From: Streptomyces sp. NBC_00670
GTDB taxonomy: Bacteria > Actinomycetota > Actinomycetes > Streptomycetales > Streptomycetaceae
NCBI RefSeq assembly: GCF_036226765.1
Contig: NZ_CP109017.1
Span: forward strand, 1,116,001-1,180,000
Length of the DNA: 64,000 nt
Direction of reading: 5' to 3'
Shown here: positions 17,112 through 24,817 of the stretch, piece by piece
Numbering within the stretch: the stretch's first letter is position 1
Layout of the letters: every line of letters starts with the position of its first letter
Notes under the pieces: generated by a model
What the model saw: the letters and a program-made list of their open reading frames with translations, nothing else
Told to the model about the DNA's origin: nothing
Database searches by the model: none
Translations under genes and position numbers: made by a program

Positions 17112-17250
17112 GCTTGTTCCGCCCCCGCCGCCCCTACACCCTTCCCGTCCCCCAGGGGCTCCGCCCCTTCGACCCGGGGCGGGGGCTCCGCCCCCCGCAC
17201 CCCGGCACGGGGCTTCGCCCCGTCTGCACAGTTCTTCCGCGCCCCTGAAA
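17112..17250. repeat. Palindromic intergenic repeats (GGGGCTCCGCCCC, GGGGCTTCGCCCC types)
   Basis: Between the convergent ROK and GntR genes several short perfect hairpins occur in series, including GGGGCTCCGCCCC near 17155 and GGGGCTTCGCCCC near 17211. They are followed by a degenerate copy of the GCGCAGTTCC core. They probably act as a bidirectional terminator. The same family occurs near 26525-26600, 43465-43630 and 47110-47165. Confidence 0.7.
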
Positions 17251-17257
17251 GGGTCCG

Positions 17258-18019
17258 TCAGGACGCTCGGCGTTCCGGTGTGGGGTCTATCTCCACGCCG
17301 CCCGCGTCGCCGAACGTCAGTCGGCACGTGTCCGCGCGGTACGTGGCGACCGATACCGCCGCCGTGCGGCCGGCCGCGTAGAAGCGGGTGGTGACGACCA
17401 GGACCGGGGAGCCGGGGAGCCGGTCGAGTTCCTTCGCGTCCTCCGCGCTCGCGGAGCCGAGCTCCACCGCGCGGTACTCGCCCTCCAGTTCCAGCCGGTG
17501 CAGCTCGCGCAGCACCGCACGCGCGCGGGCCGCGCCGGAGGGGGCGTCGATGCCCGAGAGGTCGGGCACGGAGACCCCCGGGACGTACAGCAGTTCGGCG
17601 GCCACGGGCTGACCGTGCGACACCCGGGTGCGCCGTACCGTGTGGACGTCCTCGTCGCGCCCGGTCTCCAGCAGTTCCGTCACCGCGGCCGGCGCCGGCG
17701 CGGCCTGGCAGTCGACGGCCTGCCAGGCGTCGTCCCCCTCGCCCGGCCAGGTCTGTTCCTCGGAGCCGACGGCCACCCCCATGCGCGGCGGCGCGACCGT
17801 CGTGCCGACGCCCCGGCGGCGCTGCAGCCTGCCCTCCAGTTCGAGCTGCTCCAGCGCCTGCCGCAACGTGGCCCGGGCGACGCCGAAACGCGCCGCCAGA
17901 TCCCGCTCGTTGGGCAGGATCTCGCCCACCGAGAACTCCGAGTCGAGCGCCTGTGTGAGCACGTTCTTCAGATGCCAGTACTTCGGCTCCGGCACCGTCT
18001 CCAGCTGCGTGGTCCCCAC
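17258..18019 (-). CDS. GntR/HutC family transcriptional regulator
   Basis: The 253-residue protein has a winged-helix GntR domain (about 12-78: GEILPNERDLAARFGVARAT, then EGRLQRRRGVGTTVAPP) and a UTRA (UbiC-like) effector domain to the C-terminus with PVAAELLYVPG and YRADTCRLTF. Subfamily members bind sites of the GGTC/GACC type, and two such palindromes lie on its own promoter. GTG 18019 is preceded by GGAGGACAGG. The effector is not evident; the arrangement resembles DasR/NagR-like regulators, though residue identity to DasR looks low. Confidence 0.9.
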   Translation of the reverse strand: MGTTQLETVPEPKYWHLKNVLTQALDSEFSVGEILPNERDLAARFGVARATLRQALEQLELEGRLQRRRGVGTTVAPPRMGVAVGSEEQTWPGEGDDAWQAVDCQAAPAPAAVTELLETGRDEDVHTVRRTRVSHGQPVAAELLYVPGVSVPDLSGIDAPSGAARARAVLRELHRLELEGEYRAVELGSASAEDAKELDRLPGSPVLVVTTRFYAAGRTAAVSVATYRADTCRLTFGDAGGVEIDPTPERRAS

Positions 18020-18092
18020 CCTGTCCTCCGCATTCGCCGTGACCCGGCGGCGTTTTGGCGCCCTTGTTTATTAAAGGTTGTTGCACTTCTCT

Positions 18093-18129
18093 GGACCATA
18101 AAACGGTCCCCACCCTTGGTCAAGACCAA
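18093..18129 (-). promoter_or_regulatory. GntR gene promoter with two operator-like palindromes
   Basis: On the minus strand TTGACC (18123-18118) and TATGGT (18100-18095) are spaced 17 bp apart and make a good -35/-10 pair. The start site would be near 18088, about 70 bases before the GTG. TTGGTC and GACCAA (18116-18129, reading TTGGTCAAGACCAA on the plus strand) overlap the -35. GGACC and GGTCC (18093-18097 and 18105-18109) overlap the -10. The first matches ten of twelve positions of the HutC/DasR-type TGGTCTAGACCA. Their centres are about 21 bp apart, two helical turns. Confidence 0.65.
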
Positions 18130-18332
18130 TCGGGCAACCCGGGAAATTCCCGGAGACTCGCGCTCGGCGTGGCCCGCCGGGCGTGCGCGCCTCCGGCATG
18201 GAAGACGTCGCCGACGCCCGCCAGGTCCCCCCACCCCACGAATTGCCGGACCAGGTCCCCCTCCGGCACGCGCCCATCCCACCGCGCCGCCACCCAACGT
18301 GTCCAGGCGGCCTCGAACGAGTGACCGGACAT
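18120..18332 (-). CDS. Possible small protein upstream of the GntR gene
   Basis: This 70-residue frame has strong coding-type codon bias (most third positions G or C) and a protein-like composition, with SFEAAWTRWVAARWDG followed by VPEGDLVRQFVGWGDL. Its stop codon overlaps the palindrome on the GntR -35. The start is uncertain: ATG 18332 lacks a Shine-Dalgarno site, and a GTG at 18356 is the alternative. I do not recognise a family. If real, it would be read in the same direction as the regulator, 100 bp upstream. Confidence 0.4.
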   Translation of the reverse strand: MSGHSFEAAWTRWVAARWDGRVPEGDLVRQFVGWGDLAGVGDVFHAGGAHARRATPSASLREFPGLPDWS

Positions 18333-18438
18333 CGCCGTTGGTTGCGCGCGGTTCACGCCAACCAGGGGCTACCCGTCAGTAGCCGCTGCTGACAAGCTGT
18401 CTACGAGGTCGACCGCCCCACAGACAAGGAGCAGCAGC

Positions 18439-19266
18439 ATGGCCACGGTGTCCTTCGACGTCCCCTCGCCCCACGGTCCGCGCACCCTCACCCTCTCCTA
18501 CGCGCGCGTGGGCACCGGCGAGCCGCTTCTGCTGCTGCACGGCATCGGGCACCACCGGCAGGCCTGGGACCCGGTCGTCGACATCCTGGCCACCGAGCGG
18601 GACGTCATAGCCGTCGACCTGCCCGGCTTCGGCGCCTCCGAGCCGCTGCCCGACGGGCTGCGGCACGATCTGCCGACCGTGAACACCGCGCTCGGCGCGC
18701 TCTGCGAGGCGCTGGACCTCGACCGCCCGCACGTCGCCGGGAACTCGCTGGGCGGTCTGCTCGCCCTGGAGCTGGGCCGCGAGAAGCGCGTACGGTCCGT
18801 CACCGCGCTGTCCCCCGCCGGGTTCTGGACGCCGGTCGAGCGACGGTACGCCTTCGGGATCCTGGCGGCGATGCGGCAGGCGGCGCGGCGGCTGCCGCTG
18901 CCGGTGGTGGAGCGGCTGTCCCGGTCCGCGGCCGGGCGCACGGTGCTGACCAGCACCATCTACGCCCGCCCCGGCCGCCGTTCGCCCGAGGCCGTCGTCG
19001 CCGAGACACTCGCCCTGGCCCACGCGCGGGGGTTCACCGAGACCCTGCGGGCGGGCGCGACCGTGCAGTTCACGGACGACCTCCCCGACCTGCCCGTCAC
19101 CGTGGCCTGGGGCACCAAGGACCGGCTGCTGGTCCGCCGCCAGGGCGTCCGGGCCAAGCAGATCATCCCCGGCGCCCGGTTGGTCCGGCTGCCGGGCTGC
19201 GGTCACGTCCCGATGAACGACGATCCGGCGCTGGTCGCCCGCGTCCTGCTGGACGGCAGCCGCTGA
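18439..19266 (+). CDS. Alpha/beta hydrolase
   Basis: The 275-residue alpha/beta-hydrolase fold protein has the oxyanion-hole motif HGIGHHRQAWD (about 34-44), VDLPGFGASEP, the nucleophile elbow GNSLGGLLALE, and late-position Asp (WGTKDRLL) and His (LPGCGHVPMNDDP). The triad is intact, so it should be an active esterase, lipase or related enzyme of unknown substrate. ATG 18439 follows ACAAGGAGCAGCAGC. It is divergent from the GntR region, but the palindromes lie on the other promoter, more than 300 bp away. Confidence 0.9.
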   Translation: MATVSFDVPSPHGPRTLTLSYARVGTGEPLLLLHGIGHHRQAWDPVVDILATERDVIAVDLPGFGASEPLPDGLRHDLPTVNTALGALCEALDLDRPHVAGNSLGGLLALELGREKRVRSVTALSPAGFWTPVERRYAFGILAAMRQAARRLPLPVVERLSRSAAGRTVLTSTIYARPGRRSPEAVVAETLALAHARGFTETLRAGATVQFTDDLPDLPVTVAWGTKDRLLVRRQGVRAKQIIPGARLVRLPGCGHVPMNDDPALVARVLLDGSR

Positions 19267-19389
19267 GGGCACGGGCCGCCCGGGGGCCGGCGGGGCGGAT
19301 CCGGTGAGGGCGTGCGGGTGAGGGCCCGCGCGGTGGGCAGCGGGGGTGAGCGGGGCGGCGAGCCGTCGGCCCGCACGCACCGCCCCGTT

Positions 19390-19411
19390 GTTCACTTGGC
19401 GTTCGCGCGGG
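19390..19411 (+). promoter_or_regulatory. Candidate PHO box upstream of phoD
   Basis: Two directly repeated 11-nt units, GTTCACTTGGC (19390-19400) and GTTCGCGCGGG (19401-19411), match the form of the Streptomyces PhoP box, whose consensus unit begins GTTCACC. They lie about 145 bp upstream of a PhoD-type phosphodiesterase. TAGTTG at 19428-19433 is a possible -10 at a spacing that would place the repeats over the -35. Confidence 0.5.
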
Positions 19412-19553
19412 CGCCGCGGGGCGCCAGTAGTTGTGGCTGTGCCCATTGGCCGTGCCCTCGGCCGTGCCCACCGGTCGTACGCGTCGGCCGGGCCCCTCGG
19501 CCGTGCCCGCCGGCCGTGCCGTCGCCCGAGAGCCTCCCCAGGAGGGATCCGTC

Positions 19554-21140
19554 ATGCCACACCTCCCGTCACCGGCCCGTCGCAGCGTGCTGCGCGGTGC
19601 GCTCGCCGTCTCCGCCGCCTCCGCCGTGCCCACCGCGCTCGGCGCGGCACCTGCCTTCGCCCGGTCCGGGCGGCCGGCGGCCTCCTGGGGCGTGCAGGCC
19701 GGGGACGTCACCGCGCACTCCGGGCTGGTCTGGGTCCGCTCGGACCGCCCCGCCCGGATGATCGTCGAGACCGCCGCCACCGAGTCCTTCCGCGACGCGC
19801 GCCGCTGGCACGGCCCGCTCCTCGGCCCCGGCACCGACCTCACCGGCACCACCCGGCTGCACGGGCTGCCGGCCGGCGAGCAGATCCACTACCGGGTGCT
19901 GCTCGCCGACCCGGACGACCCGCGCCGCACCGGCGAGCCGGTGACCGGCACCTTCCGCACCACCCCGGCGGGGCGCCGGCGGGGCGTGCGATTCCTGTGG
20001 TCGGGCGACCTCGCGGGCCAGGGCTGGGGCATCAACCCGGACCTGGGCGGCTACCGCATCTACGACGCGATGGCGAGACTGGACCCGGACTTCTTCCTGT
20101 GCAGCGGCGACAACATCTACGCCGACGGCCCGATCTCCGCCACCGCCCCCCTCCCCGACGGCTCCACCTGGCGGAACATCACCACGGAGGAGAAGTCCAA
20201 GGTCGCGGAGACGCTGGCCGAGTACCGCGGCAACTTCCGCTACAACCTGCTCGACGACAACCTGCGCCGGTTCAACGCCCAGGTGCCCTCGATCGTCCAG
20301 TGGGACGACCACGAGGTACGCAACAACTGGTACCCGGGCGAGGTGATCGCCGACTCGGTGACCGCGTACACGGAGAAGCGTCTGGACGTGCTCGCCGCCC
20401 GCGCCCGTCGCGCGTTCAGCGAGTACTTCCCGCTGTCCACGCTGTCGCCGGGCGACCGGAACGGCCGGGTGTACCGGGTCATGCGGCACGGCCCGCTGCT
20501 CGACGTGTTCGTCCTCGACATGCGCACGTACCGCAACGCCAACTCCCCGGACGCCCAGACCACCGACCCGGTCGGCATCATGGGCGCGGAGCAACTGGCC
20601 TGGCTCAAGCGGGAGCTGAAGCGGTCGCGGGCGGTGTGGAAGGTGATCGCCGCGGACATGCCGCTCGGCCTGGTCGTGCCGGACACCACCGAGGGGCGGC
20701 CGAACTACGAGGCGGTCGCGCAGGGGGACCCGGGCCGGCCGCTCGGGCGGGAGCTGCAGATCGCCGAGCTGCTGCGGTACGTCAAGCACCAGCGGATCAC
20801 CGGCACGGTGTGGCTGACGGCGGACGTGCACCACACCTCGGCGCAGCATTACCAGCCCTCGCGGGCGGCGTTCACCGATTTCGAGCCGTTCTGGGAGTTC
20901 GTCTCGGGCCCGCTCAACGCGGGCGCGTTCCCGGCGAGCGACCTGGACGGCACGTTCGGCCCGGAGCGGGTCTTCGTGAAGGCGCCCACCGCGTCGAACG
21001 TCTCCCCGGCGGAGGGCTACCAGTTCTTCGGCGAGGTCGACATCGACGGCGGCAGCGGGGAGTTGACGGTCCGGCTGCGCGAGCAGGACGGCAGCGTGCT
21101 GTTCACGCAGGTGCTGCAGCCGGGTCTGGTCGGTCAGTGA
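19554..21140 (+). CDS. phoD: PhoD-family alkaline phosphatase/phosphodiesterase, Tat-exported
   Basis: PhoD releases phosphate from phosphodiesters and monoesters outside the cell. The 528-residue protein begins with a twin-arginine signal (ARRSVLRGALAV, RR at 9-10), then a PhoD N-terminal domain and a metallophosphatase domain with SGDNIYADG, VPSIVQWDDHEVRNNW, DMRTYR and TADVHHTSAQHY, which provide the Fe/Ca ligands. ATG 19554 follows GGAGGGATCC. A candidate PHO box lies upstream and a strong terminator follows, so it is a single-gene unit of the phosphate-starvation type. Confidence 0.93.
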   Translation: MPHLPSPARRSVLRGALAVSAASAVPTALGAAPAFARSGRPAASWGVQAGDVTAHSGLVWVRSDRPARMIVETAATESFRDARRWHGPLLGPGTDLTGTTRLHGLPAGEQIHYRVLLADPDDPRRTGEPVTGTFRTTPAGRRRGVRFLWSGDLAGQGWGINPDLGGYRIYDAMARLDPDFFLCSGDNIYADGPISATAPLPDGSTWRNITTEEKSKVAETLAEYRGNFRYNLLDDNLRRFNAQVPSIVQWDDHEVRNNWYPGEVIADSVTAYTEKRLDVLAARARRAFSEYFPLSTLSPGDRNGRVYRVMRHGPLLDVFVLDMRTYRNANSPDAQTTDPVGIMGAEQLAWLKRELKRSRAVWKVIAADMPLGLVVPDTTEGRPNYEAVAQGDPGRPLGRELQIAELLRYVKHQRITGTVWLTADVHHTSAQHYQPSRAAFTDFEPFWEFVSGPLNAGAFPASDLDGTFGPERVFVKAPTASNVSPAEGYQFFGEVDIDGGSGELTVRLREQDGSVLFTQVLQPGLVGQ

Positions 21141-21186
21141 CGCGTCCGCGCCCGGCGGGGCGGCGGCTCGCGTAGTCTCGGTCGTC

Positions 21187-21223
21187 ACGCCGCGCACCGG
21201 AGTCATCCCCCGGTGCGCGGCGT
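21187..21223 (+). terminator. Strong intrinsic terminator after phoD
   Basis: A perfect 14-bp stem, ACGCCGCGCACCGG (21187-21200) with its reverse complement (21210-21223), has a 9-nt loop. It lies 47 bp after the phoD stop and ends TTCGGTT, giving a weak T-run. Confidence 0.85.
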
Positions 21224-21328
21224 TCGGTTCCGGTCATGGCATGCGCAACAAAGCGGACAGATCGACGCTTTACCGCACAGTCACAAAGCGTTCGTGATCA
21301 CGCAACACGTTTCCTCCACAGTGTCCCT

Positions 21329-22768
21329 ATGACACCCGACCTGTCGAACCCGACGCAGACAACACGTACGCGGCACAGGCGTCCCGTCCACCACTGGCGG
21401 CGGGACCTCGTCGAGCTGGCGGCACTGTTCACGGCGGTCGCCGTGGCCGACGCCGTCGCCAACACGGTGGGGCACGGGCCGGACGGGCCGATGCTGCTCG
21501 TCCTGTCCGCCGTGGGCCTGGTCGCCACGGCCTTCTTCCACGTGTGGTGGTCACGCCGCCACGGTCACGCCCCGCCCAGTGGCGATACCGGCGCCCGGCC
21601 GGCCGCCCCCGGCGGTGCGGAGCGGGCCGGGCCGTCCGGGTCCGACGCGGTGGCCGAGGCCGCCGGGGCGGCCGCGCTGTGGCGGATGCGGACGACGGTA
21701 CGGGACGAGCCGGGCGCGCTCGCCGCGCTGTGCGCCGCGCTGGCCGGGCACGGCGTCGACATCCTGAGCCTGCAGACGCACCCGCTGGCCGAGGGCGTCG
21801 TCGACGAGTTCCTGCTGCGCGGCCCCGCCGGACTGACCGCCGCCGAGGTCACCCGGTCCGTGGCGGCGGCCGGCGGGCGGGGCACCTGGATCGAGCGGGC
21901 CGACGCCCACGATCTGGTGGACGCGCCCACCCGGGTGCTCGCCCTGGCCACCCGTACGGCCCTTGACGCGGCGGAACTGCCGCTCGCGCTGCGGCAGTTG
22001 CTGGGCCGCTGCACCATCCGCTCACTGCCCGCCGGCGCCACCGGACGCGCCGGGCAGGACACGCCGGTGGAGGGCGCCCTGGAGGAGACCGTCATGCGGC
22101 TGCGGTCGCCGGAGGGCGGAGTGATCACCGTCGAGCGGCCGTATCCGCCGTTCACGCCGACGGAGTTCGCCCGGGCCCGGGCCCTGGTCGAACTGGACGC
22201 GCGGCTCGGCCCCCGGGTGCCGGACGGGCAGGACGTGCTCACGCTGCCCGAGGGCAACACGCTCACCGTGCGCCGGGCGGACGTCTCCGACCTGGCGGCG
22301 GCCCGGGCGATGCACGAGCGCTGCTCGCCGCACACGCTGCGGATGCGGTACCACGGCCCGGTCGGCGACGCCGACCGCTACCTCGACCACCTGCTCAGCC
22401 CCCGGTTCGGCCGCACGCTGGCCGCGCGGACCGCGTCGGGGCGGATCGTCGGGCTCGGCCATCTGCTCTGGGACGGCGACGAGACGGAGGTCGCCCTGCT
22501 GGTCGAGGACGCCTGGCAGCGGCGGGGTGTCGGGGGCCGGCTCCTCGGGCGGCTGGTCGCGATGGCGGTGGAGGCGGGCTGCGGACACGTGTACGCCGTG
22601 ACCCAGGCGTCCAACACGGGCATGGTCGCCGCGATGCGGGCGCTGGGGCTGCCCCTCGACTACCAGATCGAGGAGGGCACCCTCGTGATCACCGCCCGCC
22701 TGGGAGCGGCCCCCGCGGTCGCCCACGACACGGCGGGGGTCCACGGCGACGGGGCCGTACGGGACTGA
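21329..22768 (+). CDS. Membrane-anchored ACT-GNAT fusion protein
   Basis: The 479-residue protein has an N-terminal region with two membrane segments (about 28-45 and 52-72, ending FFHVWWSRR), an ACT-like regulatory domain (about 110-190: RTTVRDEPGALAALCAALAG, VDILSLQTHPL) and a C-terminal GNAT domain (about 315-460: VRRADVSDLAAARAMHERCS, VEDAWQRRGVGGRLL). ACT domains usually bind amino acids, so acetylation may be controlled by an amino-acid ligand. The ATG 21329 has no Shine-Dalgarno site; an ATG at 21236 gives a longer but less likely start. No partner gene is adjacent. Confidence 0.8.
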   Translation: MTPDLSNPTQTTRTRHRRPVHHWRRDLVELAALFTAVAVADAVANTVGHGPDGPMLLVLSAVGLVATAFFHVWWSRRHGHAPPSGDTGARPAAPGGAERAGPSGSDAVAEAAGAAALWRMRTTVRDEPGALAALCAALAGHGVDILSLQTHPLAEGVVDEFLLRGPAGLTAAEVTRSVAAAGGRGTWIERADAHDLVDAPTRVLALATRTALDAAELPLALRQLLGRCTIRSLPAGATGRAGQDTPVEGALEETVMRLRSPEGGVITVERPYPPFTPTEFARARALVELDARLGPRVPDGQDVLTLPEGNTLTVRRADVSDLAAARAMHERCSPHTLRMRYHGPVGDADRYLDHLLSPRFGRTLAARTASGRIVGLGHLLWDGDETEVALLVEDAWQRRGVGGRLLGRLVAMAVEAGCGHVYAVTQASNTGMVAAMRALGLPLDYQIEEGTLVITARLGAAPAVAHDTAGVHGDGAVRD

Positions 22769-22785
22769 CCCGGCCGGTGCGACTC

Positions 22786-22945
22786 CGGGTCGGCCCGGGG
22801 CCGTACCGCTCTCACCGCAGGTCGGCCTGCGGCCGTACCGCTCTCACGGCGAGTCGACCCGCAGCCGCGCGGCCATCACCGCGGGTCGGCCCAAGGCCGC
22901 GCCGCCGTCACCGCGGGTCAGCCCGCAACCGCACCACCGTCACCG
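22786..22945. repeat. Five degenerate 32-bp tandem repeats
   Basis: Five consecutive 32-bp units (22786-22817, 22818-22849, 22850-22881, 22882-22913, 22914-22945) share the pattern CGGGTCGGCCCG then GCCGCACC then CGTCACCG, with drift between copies. They fill the gap between two convergent genes, and the last unit runs over the stop codon of the PLP enzyme gene at 22940. Confidence 0.8.
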
Positions 22946-24175
22946 CGCGGCTTCGCGGCCCGCCGCGATCCGTTCCTCCCCCGCGCCGGCCCCCAGCGCG
23001 CCGTCCAGATCGGCCCACAGATCCTCGACGTCCTCCAGGCCGACCGACAGCCGCAGCAGCCGGTCGGTGACGCCGGCGTCCCGGCGGTCGCCCGCGTCGA
23101 CGATGCGGTGGCTGATCGACGCCGGGTGCTGGATCAGCGTGTCGACGCTGCCCAGGCTCACCGCCGGGGTGATCAGCCGGACCCCGGCGATCACCTCGTG
23201 CGGGTCGCCGTGCACCTCGAAGGCGATCATCGCGCCGCCGATCCGCGGATGGCGCACCCGGGCCACGCGCGGGTCGGCCGCGAGTCGCCGGACCAGTTCC
23301 GCGGCGGTGGCGGACGCCGCCCGCACCCGTACCGGCAGCGTCGACAGACCCCGCAGCAGCAGATAACCGGCCAGCGGATGCAGGACACCGCCCGTGGCGA
23401 ACCGGATCTGCCGCAGCCACCGGGCGGACTCCTCGTCGCACGCGACGACCCCGCCCATCACGTCGCCGTGCCCGCCGAGGTACTTGGTCGCGCTGTGCAG
23501 CACCAGCCGCGCCCCCTGCCCGGCGGGCCGCTGGAGCACGGGCGTGGCGAAGGTGTTGTCGACGAGCAGCGGCACCGAGCCGCACGCGTGGGCGACGGCC
23601 CGCACGTCGGCCTCGGCGAGCGTCGGGTTGGCCGGGGTCTCGATCATCACCAGCCCGGTGTCGGGGCGCAGCGCGTCCGCGATGCCGGCCGGGTCGGTCC
23701 AGGTCACCTCGGAGCCGAGCAGCCCGGCGGTGAGCAGATGGTCGCTGCACCCGTACAGCGGTCGTACGGCGACGACGTGCCGCAGTCCGGCCGCGCCCCG
23801 GGCGAGCAGGACGGCGCTGAGCGCGGCCATCCCGGTGGCGAAGGCGACCGCGCTCTCGGTGCCCTCCAGCTTGGCGAGCGCGTGTTCGAACCGGGCGACG
23901 GTCGGGTTGCCGAGCCGCCCGTACACCGGCGGCCCCTCCGGCTCGGCGCCCTCGGCGGCGAAGGCGTCGATGCGGGCGGCCTCGCCCCGGCTGTCGGCGC
24001 TGGGGTAGGTGGTGGACAGGTCGAGGGGCGGGGCGTGCAGTCCCAGGGCGGCGAGGTCCTCCCGCCCGGCGTGCACCGCCTCGGTGTCCGGGGACCGGGC
24101 GGGGAGGGGGACGGCGGAGCGGGCTTCCTCGTGCCGCCGCGGGCCGTCGTACGTGTCACGCGTACCGAAGTCCAT
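22940..24175 (-). CDS. Cys/Met-metabolism PLP-dependent enzyme (trans-sulfuration family)
   Basis: The 411-residue protein belongs to the cystathionine gamma-synthase/lyase and methionine gamma-lyase family. It has YGRLGNPTVARFEHALAKLEG, ESAVAFATGMAAL, VDNTFATPVLQRP, the PLP lysine in HSATKYLGGHGDV, and LGSVDTLIQHPAS near the C-terminus. Which thiol amino acid it handles is not determined. It is divergent from an Lrp-type regulator with only 60 bp between the starts, an arrangement in which the regulator normally controls the enzyme. No Shine-Dalgarno site precedes ATG 24175. Confidence 0.88.
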   Translation of the reverse strand: MDFGTRDTYDGPRRHEEARSAVPLPARSPDTEAVHAGREDLAALGLHAPPLDLSTTYPSADSRGEAARIDAFAAEGAEPEGPPVYGRLGNPTVARFEHALAKLEGTESAVAFATGMAALSAVLLARGAAGLRHVVAVRPLYGCSDHLLTAGLLGSEVTWTDPAGIADALRPDTGLVMIETPANPTLAEADVRAVAHACGSVPLLVDNTFATPVLQRPAGQGARLVLHSATKYLGGHGDVMGGVVACDEESARWLRQIRFATGGVLHPLAGYLLLRGLSTLPVRVRAASATAAELVRRLAADPRVARVRHPRIGGAMIAFEVHGDPHEVIAGVRLITPAVSLGSVDTLIQHPASISHRIVDAGDRRDAGVTDRLLRLSVGLEDVEDLWADLDGALGAGAGEERIAAGREAAR

Positions 24176-24235
24176 GCACGGCAGACTGAACAGCGGCCGG
24201 GCTTTCGGGGGCGAGCTCCGTGCTACGTTCGCCGC

Positions 24236-24742
24236 ATGTCCGATTCCGTCGCACTGGATCCGGTGGACCTCCATCTGCTGCGGCTGCTGCAGAACGACGC
24301 CCGGACCCCCTACCGGGACCTCGCCGCCCAGGTCGGGGTGGCGCCGTCGACCTGTCTGGACCGGGTGAACCGGCTGCGCCGCTCGGGCGTGATCGTCGGC
24401 CACCGGCTGCGGCTGGATGTGGCCAAGCTGGGGCGCGGGCTCCAGGCGCTGCTGTCGGTGCAGGTCAGGCCGCACCGGCGGGAGCTGGTGGGGCCGTTCG
24501 TCGAGCGGATCAGGGCGCTGCCGGAGGCGCTGACGGTCTTCCACCTCACCGGGCCCGACGACTATCTCGTGCACGTCGCCGTCGCGGACATGGCCGATCT
24601 GCAGCGGCTGGTCCTGGACGAGTTCACGGCCCGCCGCGAGGTGGCCCGGGTGGAGACCCGGCTGATCTTCCAGCAGTGGGAGTGCGGACCGCTCCTGCCG
24701 CCCGGGCGCGAGGCGCCGCTGGGACCGGCCGCACGGGGATGA
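24236..24742 (+). CDS. Lrp/AsnC family transcriptional regulator
   Basis: The 168-residue protein has the AsnC winged helix (about 7-66: LDPVDLHLLRLLQNDARTPY, VGVAPSTCLDRVNRLRRSGV) and an amino-acid-binding RAM domain (about 72-150, with LTGPDDYLVHVAVADMADLQ). It probably regulates the divergent PLP enzyme in response to an amino acid. TACGTT (24224-24229) ends six bases before the ATG and no ribosome-binding site is seen, so the message is likely leaderless. Confidence 0.9.
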   Translation: MSDSVALDPVDLHLLRLLQNDARTPYRDLAAQVGVAPSTCLDRVNRLRRSGVIVGHRLRLDVAKLGRGLQALLSVQVRPHRRELVGPFVERIRALPEALTVFHLTGPDDYLVHVAVADMADLQRLVLDEFTARREVARVETRLIFQQWECGPLLPPGREAPLGPAARG

Positions 24743-24817
24743 GTTCCGGGCAGTACGGGCAGTCGGACACCGGCCCCCTGCTGACGCGGGCGGCCCTTCC
24801 GTACGAGGATGGTCCGC

